Shown: one piece after another, positions 17,045-27,154 of the stretch
Position numbering within the stretch: the first letter of the stretch is position 1
Layout of the letters: each line of letters opens with the position of its first letter
NCBI GenBank assembly: GCA_024682415.1
Contig: JAIKZG010000004.1
Span: forward strand, 1-64,000
Source: Prevotella sp.
GTDB lineage: Bacteria > Bacteroidota > Bacteroidia > Bacteroidales > Bacteroidaceae
Direction: 5' to 3'
DNA length: 64,000 bases
Position numbers and translations under genes: made by a program
Notes under the pieces: model-generated
Told to the model about the DNA's origin: nothing
What the model saw: the letters and a program-made list of their open reading frames with translations, nothing else
Databases searched by the model: none

Positions 17045-19069
17045 TTATTGCTCCGCTGCAGAACCTGCCGTTGTAGGCCAATAAGGGTTCTGATAAAGAG
17101 GTGACTCAGAGATTGTGGCATGGTCGGAAGCGGTGAGCAGGAACTGACGGAGTGGCAACGGCTGAAGATAATGAGCCATGTGCCATGTCAGACCTTTGCT
17201 GAAGTTGTTGTTTACCATATTCACCTCATGAGGACGGTAATATTCGCTCAAAGCCTTTGCGGAAACGACGGCGCTGTTAGAGCCATCGCTGACGAGCTGA
17301 GAAGAAGTGTACCATCCCTCCATTGCCGTGTTCCAAAGGTGGATACCCTCGGTGTGGGCAGGAGTGGCGATAAGCTGATCGTAAGAACGCCAACGCTGCA
17401 AATCCATATTGCGAAGACCTTCGGCAAGAAGTTCTGAGCGACGCTCACGACGAATATTATAAAGCACTTTGTCGGTAAGCAGAGCGCCGGCAGTGTAAGC
17501 TCCCCAGTCGAGAGTTTCCTTGCTCATGTCGGTAGCACCAATTGTAGTGTTGGGGTCGATGGCATCGCCAGTGAAGCCTGCTTTCTCACGCACAATTCTC
17601 CAATATTCCAATATCTTGCCCGCGGTAAGACTCTTGGTGAGCATATATTCTGCTTCCATATAATTGAGCAACGCTTCCGTGGCACGGAACACTACGCACA
17701 CATTATAGCTTGCGCCATTATCGCAAAGAGCTTTGTCGAATGTGCCGCCTTTGCGGATGGCATAACCCGTTACATAACCTTTCTCTGTTGTCTTGTCGTA
17801 GATAGAAGGCTTTGGCTCTTCTGCAACGGAATGAGTTTCCGAGCCAGCCATATTCTTGAAGCAGTTGAGCTGTCCAGGCACTTTGAGGAATACCGAAAGG
17901 CGTGGGTCGCGATTGGCTGCCACATCAGCCACGGTGTTGTCGCTGTAAGCAAAAGATGAAGCATAGATAGGCTTGCCGTCTTTCATAAGATAACCCTCTA
18001 CAAGGCTGCGAGTGAAACCTGTGCCGATGTTGCCATGCTGCACTGCCACCTCCACATTATTTGTTTCGCCCAACGATTTGCTATACTGACGCCAAAGAAG
18101 AATTTCGGGAGATTTAGAGCAGTCGGTAGTGCCCCAAAGATTGAAGTATGGATTTTCAGCGTCATCCACAGCCTGAGGCACAACGCCAGTGTTGGTAACG
18201 AGCTTACCCTTGTATTTCTCTGCCACAACCTCGGCAGCCTCAACAGCTTTGCCGAAGAAGTATTTAGCCTCAGCGTCGATAGAGCCGGAAGGATAAGCAT
18301 AGCCTGCGTTGTAATCCTTGGCTGCTCCTGGCCAGCCGTTGCCTAACGGAACGAAAGGCGTGCCACTGAAATTGGTAAGCCATGAACCCTCATAAAGAGC
18401 CACGCGCGATTTCAAAAGCTGCGCTGCATCGGTAGAGATGCGCGTATGCTTCGACTCGAAATTGTCGGTCATATAAGTGATGGCAGAATCAAGGTCGTTG
18501 ATGATAAATCGTGCCACCTCATTACATGGCTGACGCTTATCGGCTGCCACAAGAACGGCTTCATTGTCGGCAAGAGGCTCTGTAATGATAGGCAAATCAC
18601 CAAACTTCTGAAGCATATCGAAATAGCAATAAGCGCGCATGAAATACATCTCGCCGATGTATTGCTTTATGTTGGTAGAAGAACCCGAAATAGAGCCTGC
18701 CTTAAACTTGGCAAGAATCTTATTCAAATCGTAGTTGATATTGCGGATATTAGTCCAGCTCCAGTCGCCATTGTCGTTGGCTACAGTCCATAGGCCTGTG
18801 CCAAACTTGCTGCTCGGCGACCAGCTCATCTGATTATCGGTGTTGTTGTCGTTGAGATATGTGCCATAATCCCAACGTCCGTGGCCTGGCAGCACATTAG
18901 GATAAAGATTATCCACAGTGGCAAGCACCTGCACATCAGTGTTATAGAAATTGTCCGGAGTGATATATGAAGGCGGCTCCTGCTCCAGAAAATCATTACA
19001 AGCCACAAGAGTGGCAGAAAGAGCCAAAGCAAGGAATTGATATTTATGTAGTTTCATAATTGTATTCAC
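17045..19069 (-). CDS. SusD/RagB-family surface glycan-binding lipoprotein 1
   Basis: This 674-residue protein has a lipoprotein signal ending in ATLVAC (Cys about residue 24), followed by NDFLEQEPPSYITPDNFYNT, a standard SusD beginning. The TPR-type helices are marked by YFMRAYCYFDMLQKFGDLP and the C-terminal region by RRERRSELLAEGLRNMDLQR. It forms the lid of the SusC channel at the cell surface. A start at 19057 (MKLHKYQ) is equally possible. It is the second gene of a susC-susD pair, 23 bases after its partner. No degradative enzyme is adjacent, so the substrate is unknown. Confidence 0.95.
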   Translation of the reverse strand: MNTIMKLHKYQFLALALSATLVACNDFLEQEPPSYITPDNFYNTDVQVLATVDNLYPNVLPGHGRWDYGTYLNDNNTDNQMSWSPSSKFGTGLWTVANDNGDWSWTNIRNINYDLNKILAKFKAGSISGSSTNIKQYIGEMYFMRAYCYFDMLQKFGDLPIITEPLADNEAVLVAADKRQPCNEVARFIINDLDSAITYMTDNFESKHTRISTDAAQLLKSRVALYEGSWLTNFSGTPFVPLGNGWPGAAKDYNAGYAYPSGSIDAEAKYFFGKAVEAAEVVAEKYKGKLVTNTGVVPQAVDDAENPYFNLWGTTDCSKSPEILLWRQYSKSLGETNNVEVAVQHGNIGTGFTRSLVEGYLMKDGKPIYASSFAYSDNTVADVAANRDPRLSVFLKVPGQLNCFKNMAGSETHSVAEEPKPSIYDKTTEKGYVTGYAIRKGGTFDKALCDNGASYNVCVVFRATEALLNYMEAEYMLTKSLTAGKILEYWRIVREKAGFTGDAIDPNTTIGATDMSKETLDWGAYTAGALLTDKVLYNIRRERRSELLAEGLRNMDLQRWRSYDQLIATPAHTEGIHLWNTAMEGWYTSSQLVSDGSNSAVVSAKALSEYYRPHEVNMVNNNFSKGLTWHMAHYLQPLPLRQFLLTASDHATISESPLYQNPYWPTTAGSAAEQ

Positions 19070-19092
19070 TTTTAATATGAAGTGAGAAAGGA

Positions 19093-22000
19093 TTAGAATG
19101 TTACGTTAAGTCCAAACGAGAATGTTTTAGAAAGAGGATAGCCATTATTCTTGTTGCCAGAATCGAGACCGATTGTTTCAGGGTCGTATTGATCAGGGCA
19201 ATCAGTAATGGTAAACAAATTCTCGGCTGAGAAGTAAACGCGCAGATTATTGATACCCCACTTACCGGTGATGGCGCGAGGAATAGTGTAGCCTATCTGC
19301 AAATTCTTCATACGCATATAAGCGGCGTTTACGAGATAGCGGCTCTGAGTCTGCAAATTCTTGTCGCTCCACACTGGGCGTGGAAGGAAGGCGTCAGTGT
19401 TGGCTGTCTTATATCCGTTTTGCACTGACCAAGAGTTAGCGTCGCGATAATAGTCGGCTACGTCTGTCAAGCCTGCGCACCACCATCTGCCGCTGGCAGT
19501 AGCGCCAAACATATATTCCATACCGTTCCAAGAACTGCCTACCCATGAATCGCGCTTCAACATACCCTGGAAGAACATGCTCACGTCGAAGCCTTTCCAT
19601 GCAGCGTTGAGGTTAAGACCGATGAGATAGCGAGGAGTGCTGTTGCCTATCACGGTCAAGTCGCCATGATCGGCAAGAGTGCGCGCGCCGTCGTTAATCT
19701 TGTCGTCATCATTGAGGTTGCGATACATGATATCGCCTGCACCCCAGTTGCTGCCGATAGCGTCTTGATTAGCAGTGGCAAGATGCTTGTCCATTTCCTC
19801 CTGGCTCTTTGCTATGCCGATAGTTTCATATCCCCATATCTCATTGATGTAGCGACCCTCGATATAGCTGTCGATAGAATTTGTAGGGTTGTTAGGATAA
19901 CGGGTAATCTTTGTGCGAGCGTCAGAGAGGTTAAGACCTACGCCATAAGACAAGCCGTTGTTGAGCACATCGCGCCAGTTGATCTGCAATTCCCAGCCAT
20001 TCGTGCGAAGGTCGGTATTATTTGTTCTTGGCACTGCCGTACCCAATATCGCTGGCAGCTCAGGAGCATTGCCCACCATATTCTTAGTGTTGCGGATGTA
20101 GTAATCGAAGCTACCAGTAAGGCGGTTGTTGAGCATACCGAAGTCAAGACCTACGTCCCAGCTCTCCACCGTTTCCCAACCTAAAGAAGTGGAAACAAGA
20201 CCCGGCACGCTCACCACATTAGTCTTCGCGCCATTCTGCAACCACGCTCCGTTAGACGAAGAATAAGTAATAGTCTGATAAGTCTGATACCAGTTGTTGG
20301 TGTTCTGATTACCGAGCGAACCATAAGACGCGCGCAGCTTCAAAGTATTTACTGTGCTTTCGAGCGGCTTCCAGAATGATTCGCGGGCAATGTTCCAACC
20401 CAAAGAAACTGATGGGAACAACTTCCACATATTATCTCTGCGGAAGCGTGAAGTGCCGTCGTAGCGCAGATTGGCTTCCAAAAGATACTTCTCATCATAA
20501 TTATAATTGAAGCGTCCGAAGAAGCCTGCCGTCTGCCAGCGGTTGATAGCGCCATTGGTGCTTGGCACGATAGCCGTTCCGTCGTAGCCCAGTCCTGATG
20601 TCAAATCGATTACAGGCTTATTAGGATCGAGAATGCCGTTGCGCTGCAATCCAAACTCCTTGCGTTTCAGCTGCTCTGCCTGGAAACCGCCCATAACATG
20701 GAAGTTGTGCTTATCCAATAATGAGAGAGTATATTCAGTGTAAGCCTGGAAGTTGAGGTAGTTGTCTTTCAGATGGTCTTCATGCACATTAGAATCCCTC
20801 TGATAAATCACAGGGTTGCCTGCCACATCATGATTATATGTCTGCTGAGAATCCCAGTGGCGGTCGGTATTAGTTGTGCTGTAGTTGAGCTGCACATGGG
20901 TGACCCAGTTCTTTATCGGCTCAAGCACAAATCCTATCTGATGATACATAATATCCTTCTGCTGATTGTCTACACCGCCCGTAGCGAGACCGAGGGCAGG
21001 AGAAGGAGAATCATAATAATATCCGTTGCGGTCGTAGAGAGGAAGCACTGGCCATCCCTGACGAGCCATATCGCTATAAAGGCTGTTGGTAAGCTTGGCA
21101 GGACGCTCAAAATCAGTGCGAGTGAAACGCATAGAATAATTCATGCGAATCCATTTAGCAATCTGCGCGCTTATCTTTGCCGAGCCGTTATATCTCTTAT
21201 AGCTCTCCTCGCCTAAGCGCATAAATCCGCCATCGTCGAGATAATTAAACGAAGCATAGTAATTGAAATTCTTGTCGCCGCCATTCACGCTCGCGTTGTG
21301 CTCCTGTGAGAAAGCATGCGATTTATATACTACGTCATACCAGTCGATATCATCTATGCCATATCCGTAGCCGTCGTTCCATGTAGTGCCGTTGCTTGAG
21401 TCGATAGCATAGATTACTCTGCCGTCGGCAGTAGTGCGCTGACCTGGGCCGCTCGGAGTAGCATTGTGATAAGCAGCGATATTTGCCATGCGGTCGCTGT
21501 CGAAGAACACACCCTCGCCGTTATTTGCGTCTACATCATTCATCCATGAAGCGAAATCAACGGAATTCATTGAATGTTTTGCGTGAATCAATGATTTGAA
21601 ACGGAAGCTGTTGTTGTAGTTCACCGTAACTCTGCCGCTGCCACCGCTCTTTGTGGTAACGAGAATTACGCCGAAAGGAGCGCGCGAACCATAGATTGAC
21701 GACGCTGCCGCATCTTTCAATACAGAAATGCTTTCAATATCCTGTGGGTTTATAGTGTTGAGGTCGCCCTCCATTCCGTCGATAAGGATAAGAGGCGATC
21801 CGCTTGAACCTTCACCTATAGTAGCCGTACCGCGCACATTGATGCTCGGAGTAGCGTCAAGAGTTCCGCTGGCAGACGAAATTCTAAGTCCCGGCACTGC
21901 TCCCTGCAAAGCCTGAGTAGCGTTTGCCACAGGGCGTGAAGCGATGTCGTCGCCATCAATTACGCTGACCGAACCCGTAAGATTTACTTTCTTCTGAGTG

Positions 22001-22386
22001 CCGAAACCTACTACGACCACTTCATTAAGCGTTTTGTCGTCTTCCTTCAGCGTCACATTCACATTGTGCCTGCCATTCAGGGCAATAGTTTGAGTGACGA
22101 AGCCGATGTAAGACACTTCAATACTGCCGCCGCTCACGTTTCTCAAAACGAAGTTTCCGTCAATATCGGTTACTGTTCCGTTAGATGTGCCTTTCACCTT
22201 TACAGTAGCACCGATGACAGGTTCTCCGTCTACGTCGACGACGTGACCCTTAACTGTAGTTTCATTCTGAGCCGCGGTTATCTGCGCCACGCCTGCGAAG
22301 CTCTGCTGAGGCAAACCAAACGCCATAGCAGTGGCCATAGACACAGCCAGATAAACAATGCTCTTCTTGCATTTACGTTTAATCAT
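19093..22386 (-). CDS. SusC/RagA-family TonB-dependent receptor 1
   Basis: This 1097-residue protein has a signal peptide, a CarboxypepD_reg domain (about 45-120: VKGHVVDVDGEPVIGATVKV), the TonB-box region EVVVVGFGTQKK (about 123), a plug (ATQALQGAVPGLRI, then GSPLILIDGMEGDLNTINPQ and DIESISVLKDAAASSIYG) and a 22-strand barrel ending FSFGLNVTF. It imports a glycan or peptide across the outer membrane using TonB. A long leader of about 130 bases lies between the -7 box and the ATG. There is no linked anti-sigma or hybrid regulator. Confidence 0.95.
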   Translation of the reverse strand: MIKRKCKKSIVYLAVSMATAMAFGLPQQSFAGVAQITAAQNETTVKGHVVDVDGEPVIGATVKVKGTSNGTVTDIDGNFVLRNVSGGSIEVSYIGFVTQTIALNGRHNVNVTLKEDDKTLNEVVVVGFGTQKKVNLTGSVSVIDGDDIASRPVANATQALQGAVPGLRISSASGTLDATPSINVRGTATIGEGSSGSPLILIDGMEGDLNTINPQDIESISVLKDAAASSIYGSRAPFGVILVTTKSGGSGRVTVNYNNSFRFKSLIHAKHSMNSVDFASWMNDVDANNGEGVFFDSDRMANIAAYHNATPSGPGQRTTADGRVIYAIDSSNGTTWNDGYGYGIDDIDWYDVVYKSHAFSQEHNASVNGGDKNFNYYASFNYLDDGGFMRLGEESYKRYNGSAKISAQIAKWIRMNYSMRFTRTDFERPAKLTNSLYSDMARQGWPVLPLYDRNGYYYDSPSPALGLATGGVDNQQKDIMYHQIGFVLEPIKNWVTHVQLNYSTTNTDRHWDSQQTYNHDVAGNPVIYQRDSNVHEDHLKDNYLNFQAYTEYTLSLLDKHNFHVMGGFQAEQLKRKEFGLQRNGILDPNKPVIDLTSGLGYDGTAIVPSTNGAINRWQTAGFFGRFNYNYDEKYLLEANLRYDGTSRFRRDNMWKLFPSVSLGWNIARESFWKPLESTVNTLKLRASYGSLGNQNTNNWYQTYQTITYSSSNGAWLQNGAKTNVVSVPGLVSTSLGWETVESWDVGLDFGMLNNRLTGSFDYYIRNTKNMVGNAPELPAILGTAVPRTNNTDLRTNGWELQINWRDVLNNGLSYGVGLNLSDARTKITRYPNNPTNSIDSYIEGRYINEIWGYETIGIAKSQEEMDKHLATANQDAIGSNWGAGDIMYRNLNDDDKINDGARTLADHGDLTVIGNSTPRYLIGLNLNAAWKGFDVSMFFQGMLKRDSWVGSSWNGMEYMFGATASGRWWCAGLTDVADYYRDANSWSVQNGYKTANTDAFLPRPVWSDKNLQTQSRYLVNAAYMRMKNLQIGYTIPRAITGKWGINNLRVYFSAENLFTITDCPDQYDPETIGLDSGNKNNGYPLSKTFSFGLNVTF

Positions 22387-22524
22387 AATAAAAATACGTT
22401 TTTTAGTTAAACGATAATTATAGGTAGAAATAGTTTTTAACTACTATTTGAGAATATATTTCTCTATAAAATGAGATTACTATAAGTTTATGGTTTTACG
22501 ATATTTTTCTTGAATATCGGATTA

Positions 22525-22532
22525 CAAAGATA
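22525..22532 (-). promoter_or_regulatory. -7 box of SusC/SusD pair 1
   Basis: The minus strand reads TATCTTTG. It would give a 5' leader of roughly 130 bases before the ATG at 22386. The -33 element is poor. Confidence 0.5.
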
Positions 22533-22577
22533 AACAAAAATAACACAACGAAACATTATTTCCAGAAAATTTTGCCT

Positions 22578-22585
22578 TATCTTTG
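22578..22585 (+). promoter_or_regulatory. -7 box of the MATE gene
   Basis: TATCTTTG, 43 bases before the ATG at 22628. No clear -33 TTTG at 19 bases. It is divergent from the box at 22525-22532. Confidence 0.45.
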
Positions 22586-22627
22586 CGAATGTGAAAATAA
22601 TTAAGATTTCCAACCTATTATAAATAT

Positions 22628-23920
22628 ATGAACGCTCAAAACAGACAGATACTTAATATCGCCATACCATCAATAATATCCAATATCACAGTGCCGCTCA
22701 TCGGGCTTGTAGACATTACGATTTCGGGACATCTCGGCAATGTGGCTTACATCGGCGCGATAGCCGTGGGCACGATGATATTCAACGTGATTTACTGGAT
22801 ATTCGGTTTTCTGCGCATGGGCACGAGCGGAATGACCTCTCAGGCTCTCGGCTCACGCGACTTCGCCGAGGTGATGCGTCTGCTTGTGCGCTCGCTCACT
22901 GTGGCAATGATGGTAGCAGCAGGATTTCTGCTGTTTCAGATTCCGCTGCGCGACATCGCTCTCTACCTGATGCACCCCTCGCAGCAGACGAGCGCATTTG
23001 CCGCCACTTATTTCAGCATCTGCATCTGGGGCGCGCCCGCCATGCTCTGCCAATACGGACTTACGGGATGGTTTATCGGAATGCAGAACACTCGCGTGCC
23101 AATGATGGTAGCCATTTTGCAAAACATAATAAATGTAGTTGCGTCGCTGTTTTTCGTGGCGGTAATAGGCATGAAGATTGAGGGCGTGGCTCTCGGCACG
23201 CTTATCGCTCAATGGTGCGGACTGATTATTGCCGTAATGGCGTGGTTTAAGTTTTACCGCCGACTTAACAGATACAGCTGGCGAAGGAATGTTTTCTCGG
23301 CTGAGGCAATGAGGCGTTTCTTCGTGGTGAACAGGGATATATTTCTGCGCACTCTGTTTCTCGTGGCAGTAAACTTATTTTTTCTCAGCGCGGGAGCAAG
23401 ACAAGGCGATATAATTCTTTCGGTGAACACATTGCTCATGACATTGTTCACCCTATTCTCTTATTTCATGGACGGCTTCGCATACGCTGCCGAAGCTTTG
23501 AGCGGCAAATACTATGGGGCGAAAAACATTCGCGCATTCCGCGACATGAAACGAAGAATAGCTTACTGGGGCATTGGAGTGGTGATAATGTTTACGCTCA
23601 CTTACATTATCAGCGGAAGGTCTTTCCTCACGCTTCTCACCGACCAGAGCAACGTGGTAGCCTCGGCAATGGCTTTTCTGCCGTGGGCATACGTCATCCC
23701 TTCGGCAGGCGTGGCGGCATTCATCTACGACGGCATTTTCATCGGTATCACTCAGACAAAGGGAATGCTCATTTCCTCTGCCATTTCAGCAATAGTGTTC
23801 TTCGCTCTGTTTTTCGCTTTATATTCTTCGCTCGGCAATCATGCTCTATGGCTTGCGTTCAATGTGTATCTCGCCATGCGAGGGTTTATTCAATTCCTTA
23901 TATTAAGAAGAACTGTCTGA
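22628..23920 (+). CDS. MATE family efflux transporter (DinF-like)
   Basis: This 430-residue protein has 12 predicted spans in two six-helix halves. The opening NIAIPSIISNITVPLIGLVD and the motif SGHLGNVAYIGAIAVG are typical of MATE proteins, in the DinF branch. The second half repeats the pattern (LSVNTLLMTLFTLFSYFMDG). MATE transporters export cationic drugs or metabolites using Na+ or H+. It is a single gene. The substrate is not predictable. Confidence 0.9.
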   Translation: MNAQNRQILNIAIPSIISNITVPLIGLVDITISGHLGNVAYIGAIAVGTMIFNVIYWIFGFLRMGTSGMTSQALGSRDFAEVMRLLVRSLTVAMMVAAGFLLFQIPLRDIALYLMHPSQQTSAFAATYFSICIWGAPAMLCQYGLTGWFIGMQNTRVPMMVAILQNIINVVASLFFVAVIGMKIEGVALGTLIAQWCGLIIAVMAWFKFYRRLNRYSWRRNVFSAEAMRRFFVVNRDIFLRTLFLVAVNLFFLSAGARQGDIILSVNTLLMTLFTLFSYFMDGFAYAAEALSGKYYGAKNIRAFRDMKRRIAYWGIGVVIMFTLTYIISGRSFLTLLTDQSNVVASAMAFLPWAYVIPSAGVAAFIYDGIFIGITQTKGMLISSAISAIVFFALFFALYSSLGNHALWLAFNVYLAMRGFIQFLILRRTV

Positions 23921-23949
23921 AATACCACTTTTTAGGCTTTAGAAGCTGA

Positions 23950-24052
23950 TTTTTAACAGATTATTAGTAACTTTAAATAAGTTACTCCATCTCGGGAATG
24001 AAAATAAAAACAAGTTTTCATTTTGCATTCCTCTCGATTATTCGTAACTTTG
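23950..24052 (+). promoter_or_regulatory. holB operon promoter region, shared module with fucO
   Basis: The active promoter is TTTG (24022-24025), 19 bases, TAACTTTG (24045-24052). TTACTCCATCTCGG (23982-23995) lies at nearly the same distance upstream as in the fucO promoter. A damaged upstream box, TAACTTTA (23968-23975), mirrors the decayed copy seen before fucO. Confidence 0.75.
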
Positions 24053-24104
24053 CCGACTAAGGCACACAGGTTGCCGACGGACAAAAACAGCGGAAAAATA
24101 ACTT

Positions 24105-25241
24105 ATGAAATTCAACGAAGTAATAGGGCAACATGAGGCTAAGCAACGACTCATGCAGATGGTGGATGAAGACAGGATACCTCATGCACTGCTTTTCTGT
24201 GGTCCTCAGGGGGCTGGAAAGATGGCACTCGCAATGGCATTCGCGTCTTATCTATTGGGCGACAGAGACGACGAAAAGGCTGATGCCCACGCTCAGGCGA
24301 TGCTTGCCAAATGGGCACACCCCGACTTGATTTTCACGTTTCCGGCAATAAAACCCGACGGAGCTGCTTCCGGCTATCAGCCTGTGAGCGACGACTTTAT
24401 TCCTCAATGGCAGGAAATGCTGAGAAAGCATGGAGCTTATTTCTCTCATGAAGACTGGGTGACGACTCTCGGCACTGACAAGAAGCAGACTTATATCTCG
24501 CCGGCAGAAAGCAACAGCTTGATACATAAGCTTAGCATGAAGTCGAGCCAGGGAGGATATAAAATCAACATTATATGGCTGCCTGAAAAGCTCAGAACCG
24601 ACGCTGCCAACAAGCTGCTTAAGCTCATTGAGGAACCGCCTACGGAAACGCTGTTTATAATGGTGAGCGAAGAGCCCGAAAAACTTCTTGAGACAATCAG
24701 AAGTCGCACGCAGCGCATTGACATCAAGAAATTGTCTACCGACGACATTAAGCAGGCTCTCATTGAAAGGCGCGGCATAGAGGAAGACGCAGCGCAACGC
24801 ATAGCGAGAGTAGCCAACGGCAACTGGCTGAAAGCCATAGAGGAGCTGAACGCTGGCAGCGAGAAGATGTTGTTTCACGACCTGTTTGTAATGCTCATGC
24901 GTCTGGCTTATCAGCGCAACATAAGGGATTTGAAGAAGTGGAGCGAAACGATAGCTGAATTCGGCAGAGAGAAGCAGAAGCGTATGCTCATTTATTTCAG
25001 CCATCTGATAAGAGAAAACTTCTTCTACAACTTTCATAACCCTGAACTGATTTACATGACCGAGGCGGAGGAGAAATTCGCTAAAAACTTCGCCCGATTC
25101 ATCAACGAGGACAACGTGATAGGCATTTCACAGCTTATTGAGCGCACGCTACGCGACATCAGCCAGAATGCCAACGCGAAGATTTCTTTCTTCGACTTCA
25201 CGCTGAAAATAATCGTCCTCCTTATTCCGAGAAAAAAATAA
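24105..25241 (+). CDS. holB: DNA polymerase III delta' subunit
   Basis: This 378-residue protein begins MKFNEVIGQHEAKQRLMQMV, like other clamp-loader subunits. The P-loop is GPQGAGKMALA (residues 33-43) and the sensor region is NKLLKLIEEPPTETLFIMVS, then SRTQRIDIKKLS. Delta' is the rigid stator of the clamp loader that places the sliding clamp on DNA. A helical collar domain follows from about residue 240. It is the first gene of a holB-ricT-gldH operon; this order is common in Bacteroidota. Confidence 0.93.
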   Translation: MKFNEVIGQHEAKQRLMQMVDEDRIPHALLFCGPQGAGKMALAMAFASYLLGDRDDEKADAHAQAMLAKWAHPDLIFTFPAIKPDGAASGYQPVSDDFIPQWQEMLRKHGAYFSHEDWVTTLGTDKKQTYISPAESNSLIHKLSMKSSQGGYKINIIWLPEKLRTDAANKLLKLIEEPPTETLFIMVSEEPEKLLETIRSRTQRIDIKKLSTDDIKQALIERRGIEEDAAQRIARVANGNWLKAIEELNAGSEKMLFHDLFVMLMRLAYQRNIRDLKKWSETIAEFGREKQKRMLIYFSHLIRENFFYNFHNPELIYMTEAEEKFAKNFARFINEDNVIGISQLIERTLRDISQNANAKISFFDFTLKIIVLLIPRKK

Positions 25242-25299
25242 AGAAACAGAGATAATATAAATCTCTACTCATATATACACAAAGAATATACATATTTAC

Positions 25300-26691
25300 A
25301 TGGATTACAATAAAGATTTGGATTTCAAGATATGCAACGGCACCGACCGTGGTCTGTGCGCTTGCTCTGTGGGACGACAGAACATGCAGCAGAACACTTA
25401 CGACTGGCTTGCCGACGTGCCTGGCAACAAGATGACGACCGACCTTGTGGAAGTGCAGTTTAAAAACACTCGCAAGGGATATTATCACAATGTGAATAAT
25501 CTCGACCTCAACAAAGGCGACATCGTAGCGGTGGAAGCCAATCCGGGTCACGACATAGGAGTGGTAACTCTCACTGGTCGCCTTGTGCTTCTGCAGGTGA
25601 AGAAAGCCAACTTTAAATCTGCCGACGACATCCGCCGTGTGTACCGCAAGGCGAAAGAGGTGGACATGACAAAATACAAGGAGGCGAAGGCAAGAGAGCA
25701 CGAGACGATGATTCGCTCACGCAAGATTGCTGCCGACCTCGGACTGAAGATGAAAATCGGTGATGTGGAATATCAGGGCGATGGCAACAAAGCCATTTTC
25801 TATTACATCGCTGATGAGCGTGTGGATTTCCGTCAGCTTATCAAGGTCTTGGCAGAGAATTTCCATGTGCGCATCGAGATGAAGCAGATTGGCGCGCGAC
25901 AGGAGGCAGGACGCATCGGCGGAACAGGCCCTTGCGGCAGAGAGCTTTGCTGTGCCACATGGATGAAGAATTTCTCATCTGTTAGCACAGGCGCTGCACG
26001 CTATCAGGACATTTCGCTCAATCCACAGAAGCTGGCAGGTATGTGCGCCAAGCTGAAATGCTGCTTAAACTACGAGGTAGACGACTACATGGAAGCAGGC
26101 AAGAAATTACCTTCAAAGGATATGATTCTCGAAACTCAGGACGGCGAATATCATCTGTTTAAGACCGATATCCTCGCTGGTCTTTGCACCTACTCTACCG
26201 ACAAAAACATCGCTGCCAATCTTGAGACTATCACGGCAGAAAGAGCCATCGAGGTGTATGAGATGAACAAGAAAGGCGAAAAGCCTGCCACCCTAAGCAC
26301 AGGCGAAGGAGCAACCATGCAGAACAAGCCTATCGACCTTCTTGCCGATGCCGATCTCAACCGATTTGACAAAGAAAACCGCAAGAAGAAAGGCGGAAAG
26401 GGCAAGCAAAATAAGCAGGGTGGAAAGAAACAAGATGGCAAGAACGCGCGTGGCGGCAACAAGCCAAAGCAGCAAAAGGAAAAGACTTCTAACGCAGCCC
26501 GACAGGACAAGCCTTCTAATGCCAACAAGCCTGAAAAGAGCAAGAAGCCTCAGCAGAACGGCAATAAGGAGCAACATCCTAACAATGGCAACCACCGCAA
26601 GGAGCGTCAGCCTAAAGGCAACCGTCCTCCACGACAGAACAACGGCGACAAACCGACACAGCAACAGCACAACAATGAGAATAAGCAATAA
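25300..26691 (+). CDS. ricT: PSP1-domain protein RicT (YaaT-like) with a long basic tail
   Basis: This 463-residue protein has a PSP1 core (about 40-300), with the Cys-rich segments GTGPCGRELCCATW and GMCAKLKCCLNYE that bind iron-sulfur in the Bacillus Ric complex. An N-terminal CACS motif is also present. From about residue 355 to the end it becomes a low-complexity tail of Lys, Gln, Asn, Gly and Pro, likely disordered and possibly RNA-binding. The gldH start codon lies inside the last codons of the tail. In Bacillus, RicT assists RNA processing; the Bacteroidota role is not established. Confidence 0.88.
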   Translation: MDYNKDLDFKICNGTDRGLCACSVGRQNMQQNTYDWLADVPGNKMTTDLVEVQFKNTRKGYYHNVNNLDLNKGDIVAVEANPGHDIGVVTLTGRLVLLQVKKANFKSADDIRRVYRKAKEVDMTKYKEAKAREHETMIRSRKIAADLGLKMKIGDVEYQGDGNKAIFYYIADERVDFRQLIKVLAENFHVRIEMKQIGARQEAGRIGGTGPCGRELCCATWMKNFSSVSTGAARYQDISLNPQKLAGMCAKLKCCLNYEVDDYMEAGKKLPSKDMILETQDGEYHLFKTDILAGLCTYSTDKNIAANLETITAERAIEVYEMNKKGEKPATLSTGEGATMQNKPIDLLADADLNRFDKENRKKKGGKGKQNKQGGKKQDGKNARGGNKPKQQKEKTSNAARQDKPSNANKPEKSKKPQQNGNKEQHPNNGNHRKERQPKGNRPPRQNNGDKPTQQQHNNENKQ

Positions 26692-27154
26692 CAACACTAT
26701 ATGGGCAACAATAATCTTTGCATTGGCAATATTATTGTTGCCTTCTTGCACTGACGGCGTTGTCTACGACGAATACAAGCACACATCTATTTCTGGCTGG
26801 GAGAAAAACGATACCCTTTCTTTCATTACATCAAAGATGCAGCATGGCGGAGAATATGAAATGGATCTCGGGCTTAGAGTAAACAGCGAATATCCTTTCA
26901 CCGACATCCGCCTTATCGTAGAGCAGACGGTCTATCCATCCAATAAGCTTCATGCCGACACTCTCGACTGCGTGCTCACTGACAAGCGTGGCAACTTCAC
27001 CGGTCAGGGCGTGAGCTACTTTCAATACACATTCCCCGTGAGCAAGCTCTCTCTCCTCCGTGGCGACTCCGTTCACATCGTCGTGCGCCACGACATGAAG
27101 CGCGAGATTCTTCCCGGCATCTCTGACATAGGAATAAAGGTCAGCCTCAAATAA
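26675..27154 (+). CDS. gldH: Gliding motility lipoprotein GldH
   Basis: This 159-residue protein starts at the ATG at 26675, which overlaps the 3' end of ricT by 17 bases. A longer in-frame reading from 26342 is an artefact of the ricT tail. The lipobox is LLPSC (Cys about residue 24), followed by a beta-sandwich with YDEYKHTSISGWEKND and the C-terminal DIGIKVSLK. GldH is a gliding and type IX secretion-associated lipoprotein also present in non-gliding Bacteroidota. Overlap with ricT implies translational coupling. Confidence 0.88.
   Translation: MRISNNNTIWATIIFALAILLLPSCTDGVVYDEYKHTSISGWEKNDTLSFITSKMQHGGEYEMDLGLRVNSEYPFTDIRLIVEQTVYPSNKLHADTLDCVLTDKRGNFTGQGVSYFQYTFPVSKLSLLRGDSVHIVVRHDMKREILPGISDIGIKVSLK

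Noticed and set aside
26342..26674. N-terminal extension of GldH
   Set aside because: It is an alternate frame of the ricT tail. The lipoprotein signal begins at 26675.
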